This document shows, one piece after another, positions 55,474 to 64,000 of a DNA stretch of 64,000 nucleotides. The stretch spans positions 136,353,460 through 136,417,459 of the forward strand of contig OW386292.2 of the NCBI GenBank assembly GCA_936432065.2, in the 5' to 3' direction. The position numbers were made by a program, and so were the translations under genes. The notes below the pieces were generated by a model. That model ran no database searches. It had not been told where the DNA came from and saw nothing but the letters and a program-made list of their open reading frames with translations. Numbering within the stretch: position 1 is the first letter of the stretch; every line of letters begins with the position of its first letter. Source of the DNA: Rutpela maculata. Lineage: Eukaryota > Arthropoda > Insecta > Coleoptera > Cerambycidae.

Positions 55474-56589
55474 GTGATTCCTTGGGCAGCGGTTTTTTTA
55501 AATTGAAAATGCGAAAAAGTTTTCCGGAAAAATTTTTTAATGTGCAAAAAATGTAGTACATTATTTATCGTGAAAAACTGCCTGTAACTCGGAAAATTAG
55601 CAAGTTACAAAAAAAATCCTAGAAACAAAAAATGTTTAGAAGGCCTCAGGGCATACGTCTGACTTTTTTCAAATTTTTAAATAACATATTTTTAAATCGC
55701 TACAATTTCAAAGACAGGGGTAGTTTTTCATGTTTTTCCGGAAAAACTCGGTGAAAACGGACTTTACAGGAAAGTTGCAAATAAAAAAAATCTTGTATTT
55801 CGATAATACATTCATCTGAATTTTTTCAGATTTTTTTTTTCAACTTTTAAATTTCCCCTCCCCCACTTTTAGGAATTTTCGAGTAGCCCTGTCTCGAAAA
55901 ATATGCAGTTTTTGAAAAAATTCACAAAAGTAAAAATATCTTATTTTGGTCCAAAAGAGGTAAATATATACAGTGTGTCCCAGGATAGATGTAACAAGAG
56001 GTGTAATGGACCAAAAATTTTGGAATGGTACTTGGGGATTGAGTCCTGCTTGTTGTAAAACTAAAGTATACCAAAAATGACTTGATTTGGTGTTCTACAG
56101 GGTGTTTTATAAGCAAAGTTGTAAAAATCACCACTAATAAAGTACCTTTATTTTTCAAAATATGAAAAAATTCCACTAAGAAAAGTTATTTAGAATGCAA
56201 TTTTATACCTCTATACCAAAGTTCAGGAACATAAAATTATTTTTTTGAAACTTCCCATTTTTTCAATAAATTAGTATTTTATTTTGAACCATTCAATTAA
56301 AACTGCATAGAAATTATTTTTTCTACAAACACCATTAAAAACTAAATTTTTAACACGGCATACTTGAATTAAAAATGTAATATTATATAAACTCGCGTTA
56401 AAAATGATCACATGATTTACTTTTAACACTAGTGCAAAAAGTAAAATGACAAGTCGTTTGTCATAATGACATTTATTAACAAAAAATTACAAGTTATATA
56501 GAAATATTTATATTAATTGTACAATTGGAGCAATTAGTAATATTTATCCCTTGTGAGGAAGCTACTTCACAAGAAGAAATTGTTGAAGT

Positions 56590-57056
56590 TGAACTTACTT
56601 GTCATCTGGCGCCTCTGCAATAAACTTTTCAATAGTTTGGCGTGTAAATTTTTTTTATTTTTTTTGACGATATCCTTCTCCTTTGCGCTTCAAAAATGCG
56701 ATGAGTTTTATAAAACTTACTTGATTGTTCTTGACATTTAACAAAGCCTTTATCATTGAAAAATGTGCCCAAAGCGTCGAAGCCTTCCAAATTTTAGAAT
56801 TTTGCTCGAAATAGACCAACATTACATTTTTACTGTACTTGCCTGCAACATTGTTCCGATCGCACCATTCCACAAAGCATTTGTACGCTAATTCATATTG
56901 TTTTTTGGATTTTGTGGGCAACAAATCTAAAGTTGCCCTTGTAGCTGCTTCTTCAATTTCTTGAGGAATCGATTCGCTTCCTTCTGGACTATAATTAATA
57001 TTGGAACTCATTATATAGCAATATTTTTTCACATTTGACAAGCATGTGTCAAACAA
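56590..57056 (-). pseudogene. Crypton-like tyrosine recombinase N-terminal fragment inside the mariner
   Basis: The open frame 56655-57056 encodes 133 residues; the likely start is the Met at 57009-57011 (MSSNINYSPEGSE). Blocks are EEAATRATLDLLPTKSKKQY, AYKCFVEWCDRNNV, NVMLVYFEQNSKIWKASTLW and FSMIKALLNVKN, then LIAFLKRKGEGY. This resembles the N-terminal core-binding (SAM-like) domain of eukaryotic tyrosine recombinases of the Crypton type common in insects. After an A-rich stop region the likeness continues briefly (TIEKFIAEAPDD), ending at a GT donor-like site. The catalytic R-H-R-Y domain is missing, so it is a fragment. Its position inside a mariner suggests nesting or capture. Confidence 0.5.
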
Positions 57057-57129
57057 CGGGCAAACTTGATTTATTTATTTCATAAATCCTACAAACTACT
57101 AGAATTATGAGGTAACCATTATTCTTCTG

Positions 57130-57793
57130 TGGCCGTAGGTTGGATTTTTGTTTGACCATTGGAGAAAAAATCATGGAAGAGAGATTTTTTCATCATTTCA
57201 TAATTTTCTCAGATGAATCCACATTCACAACCAATGGTGTTGTTTCATCTCAGAATTGTCAGTTTTGAGCTTCTGAAAATCCAAATTTTAGAATTCATTG
57301 TAGAAGACAATATTATAAAAAAGTGAATGTGTGATGTGCCGTTTCTTATCACGTTGGAGTTATTGAACTTTATTTAATTGAGGGAAGGTTAAACCAGCAC
57401 ACTTATTTACAGCTTCTTGAAAGATTTTTTGAAGAACGTTTAAATATTTTAAGAGTTTTAGTTCATTTTCAACATGATGGTTGCCCTGGCCACTCCACAG
57501 AAATGGCTAATCGGTGGTTGAATTTAAATTTTGGAGAAAATTGGATTGCCAGGAATGGACCGATCAAGCGGCCGGCGAGATCCCCAGACCTATCAACATT
57601 GGATTTCTTTTTATGGGGTCGCCTCAAGCAGTTGGTTTATGCTGAACCACTTCCTAACGATGTAGCAGTATTGAAGCAGAGAATTACAAATGCCGTAAAC
57701 TCCATACCGTTAGATCATATTCGAAACAGTTTTAAGGACTTCAGGCGAAGGATCGAAATGTGTATGGATGTGAGTGGTAGCTACGTCGAATAA
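57130..57793 (+). pseudogene. Mariner transposase relic, DD41D
   Basis: Readable blocks: FSDESTFTTNG with the first Asp, VVSSQN, a stop-interrupted stretch, YYKKVNV, LIEGRLNQHTYLQLLERFFE, FQHDGCPGHSTEMANRW with the second Asp, and RSPDLSTLDFFLWGRLKQLV with the third. I count exactly 41 residues between the second and third Asp, with no frameshift between them. It ends RRRIEMCMDVSGSYVE, closely like the relic at 36996-38043. The N-terminal DNA-binding part is missing, replaced by the recombinase fragment. Confidence 0.82.
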
Positions 57794-58559
57794 TAAAAAA
57801 ATTGTAAACATTGTTTTGTATTGGTCAATAATTAATTTGTTTGTGAATCTGTTGTTTTTGACATTTATTACTTGTTATAGTTTTTAAACCTCATTAATCT
57901 TCTGTTAGTAATTGTTTCTTGTTTTACAATTAGTTCGATTAACATTATACCTTCTTACATCTGGTATATGCAATTTTTTATTTACCAACAATAGCCTACT
58001 TTTTGAGATGATTAACATTTGCTCCTACACAACTTTAAATATGAATTCAACTCTTAATTCGCAAAAAATGGGAAGTTTCAAAAAAATAATTTTATATTCC
58101 TGAAATTTGGTATACAGGTATAAAATTGCATTCTAAATAACTTTTCTTACTGGAATTTTTTCATATTTTGAAAAATAAAGGTACTTTATTAGTGGTGATT
58201 TTTACAACTTTGCTTATAAAACACCCTGTAGAACACCAAATCAAGTCATTTTTGGTATACTTTAGTTTTACAACAAGCAGGACTCAATCCCCAAATACCA
58301 TTCCAAAATTTTTGGTCCATTACACCTCTTGTTACATCTATCCTGAGACACACTGTATATATGTTTTTCATTTTTGACCTAAATCTAAAAGTTACGGAAC
58401 CCGTTCCTACTCTAATCTTTTTTCAACTTTTTTATTAACGTCATTACAAACACATTGCACAAGGTTTCATCAAAATCCATTCAGTAGCACTCAAGTCAGA
58501 GGTGAAACCCCCCGTTGACTGGACTAATAGTTAAAAAAATAGTATATTGTTTTATTGCT

Positions 58560-59400
58560 TGTCAGAACGTTTTTTTTTTAAGCCAGGAAATAAAGGGTAA
58601 AACCTTACAGCGACTGTATTCTTCCCATAGTTTGTCGAGCGGTAAAATCATCACTGATAATATTCTATTTCTTCACGCTTTTAGCGGTTGTGACACAACT
58701 TGTGCACTTTTTAATCAGAGTAAACTAAAGTTCCTGAGCATCCTACAAAAGCATCAAGATTTGCATTCAAGTTTTTCAAGATAGTAATGCTGAACCCGAC
58801 ACTATCGCTGATGCTGGTGAACGCTTTCTTCTGGCTCTGTATGGTGCCAAACAAAGACACAATATCTTTCTGGACGCTTAGCGTTACCAATGTTTCTTAA
58901 GATCGCTCACAAAAAGCAAGTTTAACTTTGCGTCTCTACCACCTACAGCTGCAGCGGCATGGCAGCATTCATTCAGGACATATTATCAAGTCCAGGAGTG
59001 GCAGGGGGTTTGTAAAAATGTTGAAGAATGGGGCTGGAAACAGAGCAAAGCTGGGCTTACACCAGTAACAATGCTGAAAGATTCTGCTTCTGAAAAGCTA
59101 CCTAAATTTCTTTCCTGTGAATGCAAGAAAGGGTGGACTGCAGCATGTGATTGTAGAAAGGCAGGGTTAAAATTTTCTGTAATTTACAAATTTTGTAATG
59201 GACAAAGCTGCAGCAATACATCAGTAACAGTCGACGAGCTTTATGACGACAAGGAAGTCGACTCTCCAGTTGAAACATTTCTCACAAGCATGGAGAACAA
59301 TCAATACGTAAAATCAGTAAACAGCGAAACAGACGCAATTTCCGAAGAAAGTATTGTTGAAGACTACAGCGAACTTGGACCTTCGACATCTAGCTCCTAA
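58560..59400 (+). pseudogene. TE-associated protein with GCDTT motif and Cys-rich tail, copy 2
   Basis: This is a longer paralogue of the protein at 16.4-16.9 kb. The first piece has GKTLQRLYSSHSLSSGKIIT and LFLHAFSGCDTTCALFNQSK. After a frameshift near 58775 come ADAGERFLLALYGAKQRHN, a stop near 58880, LPPTAAAAWQHSFRTYYQVQ and EWGWKQ. The last open piece (59071-59400) carries the tail CECKKGWTAACDCRKAGL, with further Cys at FCNGQSCSN, then an acidic C-terminus. One Cys of the copy-1 tail is Trp here. Function unknown; the family is seen in many arthropod genomes as repeated copies. Confidence 0.6.
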
Positions 59401-59699
59401 AATGCCGCAAGAAGCAGGCTAGTTGTGGGTGAGGCCTATAGGAGACAACCAGGCAAAAAAAAAACGCGCCATATGCTCTACCTCAAGTTGGTGTGGAAAT
59501 GAGTTTAGAACATCGAGCTATGCGGAGCAGACAAGTAAAATCAACTATATTTGAGGATTTTCACGTATGAAAACAAATTTTGTCTCTCAACACAGAACTA
59601 CTAGCTCCTTCATAAAAGTCGCACTAAATTGAGAAATTGCAAAAAATCATAATTTTGTCAGAAATGCTTGACTTCACTCGGCTGTTGGAGTATTGTACA

Positions 59700-60112
59700 A
59701 ACTTTTATGACTGCAAAAAGCATATGAACAAAGTATATACAATTTACCGGCAAATTTCTTATTAGAAAATTTTCGTTATGCAATTACATACGAGAACGAA
59801 TCCAAAATAAGTGTGTACCATGTACTTTAATCTTTCTTAGGCAGTTTTTTCCTACTTAAGTTATCTTTCAAAACTTCAAGTCTGGAAAAAGATTGCAATG
59901 ACGTTCACACACAACACGCTGTTTTTGCATTGTGCAACCAACTGCTATATGCTGCACGCTACTTTAGGATCAGTGTGAACGCGATATGAAACTTTTGCAG
60001 CTGCAACCCTAAAACTGCTCAGCAAAAGTAGCTGTGTCTGACCGTACCTTTATGATACCTAAAATAAAACTAATACATAAGAAAAAAACATAAATTTATC
60101 AAAAAAATGAAT
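59700..60112. other. Intergenic stretch, nothing recognised
   Basis: No supported open frame or mirrored ends. Confidence 0.4.
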
Positions 60113-60120
60113 GGTGTAAC

Positions 60121-60732
60121 CAGTGGCGGCTGGTGAAATTTCAATATTTTTTTTCTCGTCTGTGGCGCATGGGACCAATACGAAATATGGGAAATAACAG
60201 CTAGAGAAGCACTTCTCTAATGACCCCTAAAAAATTTTGAAAAAGCAGTTCGCGAAAAAATTGTTGAAAATTCGTTAGCCTCCCTTGGGTCTAGGGACTC
60301 CTGTTTATTTTTATTTTTTTTTTGTCATATGCATTTGACTTTTCATAAAAATACAGCAATAGATTTTGGAGTTTATGAAAATATTTTCATTACTAACTGA
60401 AATACAATGAACTGAAATTTTGTAATTTACAATTTAACAAATTACAATATTTCAATTCGTTGTATCTCAGTTAGTAATGAAAATATTTTCATAAACTCCA
60501 AAATCTATTGTTGTGTTTTTATGAAAAGTCAAATGCATATGACAAAAAAATAAAAATAAACAGGAGTCCCTAGACCCAGGGGAGACTACCGAATTTTCAA
60601 AAATTTTTTCGCAAACTGCTTTTCAAAATTTTTTAGAGAAGTGCATCTCTAGATGTTATTTCCCATATTTCGTATGGGTCCCATGCGCCACAGACGAGAA
60701 AAAAAATATTGAAATTTCACCAGCCGCCACTG
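60121..60732. mobile_element. Palindromic hAT-type MITE, 612 bp (CAGTGGCGGCTGG ends)
   Basis: The two halves are nearly perfect reverse complements from end to end (centre near 60430). The flanks read GGTGTAAC and GTGTAAAC, an 8-bp duplication differing by one small change. No coding capacity. Confidence 0.88.
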
Positions 60733-60996
60733 GTGTAAACTATTTTGGATCAATGTTTTTCAATAAACTATCTGATGAACCAAACTGTTAGATTTGAAAA
60801 ATTAAAAAAGTATACTACGATATACAGTGTGACCTTAAGTGGGTCACACTGTAGTTAAATTCTTAAATGATGCTTCAATATTTTAAGTTTTTAAATGCTT
60901 TCAATACTTGTTAACAAATGTGACAATAGAGATGGTCAAACTTTAATAACTGAAAAAAATATATTTTTTTTTCTATTGATAAAATGTGAATATATA

Positions 60997-61571
60997 CAGT
61001 GTGTCTCCGGATTGTATTTGCGATAGGTGTAATATACAAAAAAAAAATTAGTACGGCTTTCATTTTCTGCAGTCTCGGTCTGCTTGACGTAAAATGGATT
61101 TTTACCAAATTTCAGTTAAAATGGGATCTAACTCGCGGAGTTAATCTAGGAAGAAAATAAATCATTGTAGAGGTAAACTGGATAAAATATTTTGCATTGA
61201 CAGTTAGAGCCATGTCAACTTTCATTGCATTTGAACAAAAAATTATAATAATTAGAAAACCTCTTGAAAATATTAGAAGAAGTTACAAAGAATTAGAAGA
61301 AGGGTGGAATTATGTAGTAATTTAGGTGGGGTATTATTTAAATAGGTTTTTAGTTGAATTCGTTGAAATTGTTAATTGTGTTAAAAAATAAGAAGGTATT
61401 TACTTTAAGTAGTACTTTTTTTTTGTTCAAATGCAATGAAAGTTGGCATATATGGCTCTAACAATGCCAAATATTTTATCCAAATAGAATTTTTCCGTAA
61501 AATTGAAAGCCGTACTAATTTTTTTTTTTGGTATATTACACCTATCACAAACACAATCCGGGGACACACTG
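60997..61571. mobile_element. Mariner-type MITE, 575 bp (CAGTGTGTCTCCGGATTG ends)
   Basis: The termini are mirrored over about 70 bp and flanked by TA at both sides. They match the CAGTGTGTCC ends of the two DD41D elements, so it could be mobilised by their transposases. The interior is noncoding. Confidence 0.88.
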
Positions 61572-61797
61572 TATATTCTCAAATGTAGTAAGCAGGAAAC
61601 TTTTTCATCTTTCGAAACAGAAATAGATGTATATGAAGAAGAAATGAAGATATAGGATGGACCTAACTTTTTTATTTGAAAATTTTTTTTTCTAGTATTA
61701 GAGTTTTCGAGAAAATTGCATATGAGTTATTTTTGGAGCAATATTACAATTAATATCTATTCGATTTCCATGTTCCTCGTCATTAAAAAAATTTTGC

Positions 61798-62310
61798 ATA
61801 GATGGATAGATAATATTTATTCATTATTATACAAAAATATTTATATAAGTTAGTAATACAGAAAAGGATAAAAAATGTATATATGCATAAAAAAATACAA
61901 AAATTGTAAATAACAGGTAATACATATATACAGTCACAAACAATTTTGAGTATAATTATAACAAATTCAAATATTTATTGGTCCTTTTTGATCATGTACC
62001 TACATGATATAAGACAAGTCCTTGAAACACTATTTTACACAATAGTTAAATAATATAAAAGCTTATAAGTACTAAAAATCAAATACAGTGTGAAACACAG
62101 TGGTACAAGAGGAAGACAAAGAACACTGAAAAATTTACAGTACAATACAAAATTTGCAAACAAAACTAAAAAGAAAAAAAATGGACATATAGGTTCATGT
62201 TAACTTGCTATGTATTAGTAGACTTTAAATACAGAAAAACTCTGATACAGAATAATAACATTAAATTTATCTTATAAAAACACCTTTAGTTTCTTTCTAA
62301 ATAAATACTC
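61798..62310 (-). mobile_element. Probable LINE 3' end, reverse strand
   Basis: A GATGGATAGATAATATTTATT run resembles the inverted (TATC)n tail and poly(A) signal of the LINE at 52.3 kb. The following ~500 bp is AT-rich with no open frame, as in a 3' UTR. Confidence 0.45.
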
Positions 62311-62330
62311 TGTTTCCTGATGTTTTATGT

Positions 62331-63806
62331 CTAGTCCAATCAATGAATGCCCAAAAGGGGATTGTAGGGAACATTTAGGAGAGGAGAATTTTCCTCTTCA
62401 GGGATGTGTTGGGGGTAGTTAGGAGGTAAAAATACTAAAAGTCCCGCCCCTAGCCCCGCCGCTTAAGGGGGGAGGGGAGTGGAAAGGTTCCTTTTTTCGA
62501 TTCTTCGCTTATAACTCGGAAACAATGCATCATATGGAAGGTAATCTATGCAAAATTAAACGTGATTAAATTTTCCACAAGAATGTTTATATTCATTATC
62601 TTCCTATGTGTTATAGTTTACGAGATACTTGCCAGCGAAAATAGATGATTGATAAAAAAAAATCAATTATATACCTTGAATATTTCTATCCAAGCGGGTT
62701 ACCGTGGTCTGCTAATAAATCACAGTCACAAAACAATCTTTATTTTACAACACTCGACGTATTTACTAACGTAATATTTTGTCGAAATCTATACATTTCC
62801 TTAAATATACAGTGTGACACTTAAAATGAAGATACCCTTATAACTTTTTTATTTTGTTTCCGATTTGAATCAAATTTTACTCAAGTATAGAACAAATCAG
62901 AATCTACTTATGACCAGAAAAACATTCGGCTGCTACAAAGGCACAGCCACTTGCGGTACCAAAATATGCTGAAAAAAAAATAAAACATTTTGAATGTTAG
63001 AAATTCAAAAAAATTCATCCGATCGGCGCCAGAAACGTACATACACCAAAATTTTATTTGGTTATTGATGGGGGACTTTTCATACATAGCTCATCTGGCA
63101 AAGGGGATCCTCAGTTTCCGCAATTTGTGGTGGCTACGTGAAATTAGTTAAGACCCATCAATATGATTTTTAATCTTTTTCCTCATATTTTGGTACCGCA
63201 GGTGGCTTTATGTGAATAATTTTCTGGTCATAAGTAGATCCTAATTTGTTTTATACTTGAGTAAACTTTGATTCAAATCGGAAACAAAATGAAAAAGTTT
63301 TAAGGGTATCTTCATTTTAAGTGAGTCACACTGTATATTTAAGGAAATGTATAGATTTCCACAAAATATTAGTAAATACATCCAGTGTTGTAGAATAAAG
63401 ATTGTTTTGTGACTGTGATTTATTAGCAGACCACGGTAAACCGCTTTGATAGAAATATTCAAGGTACGTAATTAATTTTTTTTTATATTAATTATCGATT
63501 TTCGCTAGCGAATATCTCATAAACTATAACACATAGGAAAAAAATGAATATAAACTTTCTTGTGGGAAATTTAATTACTTTTAATTTTGCATAGATTATC
63601 TTTTTCCGTACGACGCATCGTTTCCGAGTTATAAGCGAAGAATCGAAAAAAGGAACCTTTCCACCCCCCTCTCCCCCCTGAAGCGGCGGGGCTAGGGGCG
63701 GGGACTTTTAGTATGTTTACCTCGTAACTACCCCAAACACATTCCTGAAGAGAAAAATTCTCCCCTCCTAAATGTTCACTACAACTCTTTCACTGACTGG
63801 ACTAGT
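62331..63806. mobile_element. Foldback element B, copy 3 (TAGTCCAxTCA ends), with a MITE at its centre
   Basis: TAGTCCAATCAATGAA at the left is mirrored near 63788-63806. Arms 62340-62807 and 63336-63800 are mirrored throughout (TTAGGAGAGGAGAATTTTCC-like, CCGCCCCTAGCCCCGCCGC, GGTCTGCTAATAAATCACAG). The termini match copies 1 and 2 but the arms do not, so it is a related subfamily. Confidence 0.75.
62810..63333. mobile_element. Mariner-type MITE, 524 bp, at the dyad axis of the hairpin
   Basis: CAGTGTGACACTTAAAATGA is mirrored at the right end with one small insertion and flanked by TA at 62808-62809 and 63334-63335. Its own arms are mirrored for about 160 bp. It lies where the two arms of element B copy 3 meet. 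Confidence 0.82.
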
Positions 63807-63866
63807 CATCTAGTAGATGGTTAAATAGTTTCGGGTCTATAAATCTTGGAGACTCACTTGTAATTT

Positions 63867-64000
63867 TACTTCCACATCGAGTGGAAATATAGTAACGACA
63901 AAAAAAAATTCAAAATTTTTTATTGCTCGAATAGGCTTCGAATGTCATGAAACGTCAAGATTTTAAGTTTGAGTGAAAACAAATTTCTGTCTCTCTGTCG
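63867..64000 (+). mobile_element. Element A, copy cut by the window end
   Basis: It begins TACTTCCACATCGAGTGGAA and continues AGTAACGACAAAAAAAAATT and GTCATGAAACGTCAAGATTT, matching 54817 onward with few mismatches. Confidence 0.8.

Larger units (their letters stand above)
55971..58355 (+). mobile_element. Mariner-type element with ~300-bp inverted repeats, in foldback B
   Basis: It starts CAGTGTGTCCCAGGATAGAT and ends with the mirrored copy, flanked by TA at 55969-55970 and 58356-58357. The inverted repeats extend about 300 bp (for example AAGTGACCC is absent but GGTGTTTTATAAGCAAAGTT and its mirror are clear). A DD41D transposase relic and, on the other strand, a recombinase fragment lie inside. 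Confidence 0.9.
54138..58529. mobile_element. Foldback element B, copy 2 (AGTCCAGTCAA ends), with nested insertions
   Basis: AGTCCAGTCAAG at the left is mirrored by TTGACTGGACT at 58518-58528. The left arm (54138 to about 54790) is matched by a right arm in two pieces, 55510-55968 and 58358-58529, split by the mariner at 55971. Shared blocks include GTTTTTCCGGAAAAAC, TTTTCACCGAGTTTTTCC and GTAACTTGCTAATTTTCCGA. Element A lies in the middle of the hairpin. Confidence 0.82.
54020..59690. mobile_element. Outer composite with ~115-bp inverted ends around foldback B and the Cys-rich gene
   Basis: 54020-54130 (CAGCAGCCGAGCGAAGTCAA, then GAACTTTTATGGACC) is mirrored by 59570-59690. Between them lie element B copy 2 and, to its right, the Cys-rich gene copy. 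A plausible reading is an original element with these ends and that gene, later interrupted by element B. Confidence 0.55.

Overview
The window looks like an arthropod, most likely insect, nuclear genome. It is AT-rich, holds two conserved animal genes with GT-AG introns, and most of the rest is transposable-element (TE) debris. I did not identify the species.

Host genes. (1) The last exon of mitochondrial malate dehydrogenase lies on the + strand at 1058-1363; earlier exons are to the left of the window. (2) A complete SGSM1/2-type Rab/Rap GTPase regulator (RUN, PH-like and TBC domains) lies on the - strand, with its start codon at 53287-53289 and stop at 25792-25794. I assembled 18 coding exons by joining consensus splice sites with matching phase. 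They sum to 3216 nt (1071 codons plus stop), and they keep the TBC Arg finger (R867 in IEKDVQR) and Gln finger (Q902 in GYMQG). The two genes are convergent, separated by about 24 kb of repeats. A possible tiny split gene (11663-12551) is weakly supported.

Layout. 1-1650: malate dehydrogenase 3' end. 1.8-25 kb: intergenic, with a 3.1-kb hAT-type element (2741-5878), a 2.6-kb foldback carrying a Cys-rich gene (6111-8751), a Tc1-type element with nested insertions (9396-12440), duplicated AT-rich blocks (13-14.3 kb), a foldback with a Cys-rich C-terminal gene (14.9-17.2 kb), and a composite holding Tc1/IS630-like and Transib (RAG1-related) transposase relics (19.7-24.4 kb). 25.8-53.3 kb: the SGSM gene. 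Its introns hold a 5S-rRNA-derived SINE, a tRNA-derived SINE, a ~100-bp tandem array, a DD41D-type mariner, a 3-kb hAT with an exact 8-bp target duplication, an inverted-repeat element carrying a ZAD-like zinc-finger exon, and a LINE. 53.3-54 kb: probable SGSM promoter and 5' UTR. 54-64 kb: another deeply nested region with a foldback, a second DD41D mariner that contains a Crypton-like recombinase fragment, a second copy of the Cys-rich gene, and several palindromic MITEs.

Three cross-window patterns stand out. A foldback family with AGTCCAGTCAA termini occurs three times. A ~650-bp element with TACTTCCACATCCAG termini occurs four times, twice at the centre of an unrelated inverted repeat. 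At least eight hAT-type insertions keep exact or nearly exact 8-bp target duplications, so the order of nesting can be read directly.
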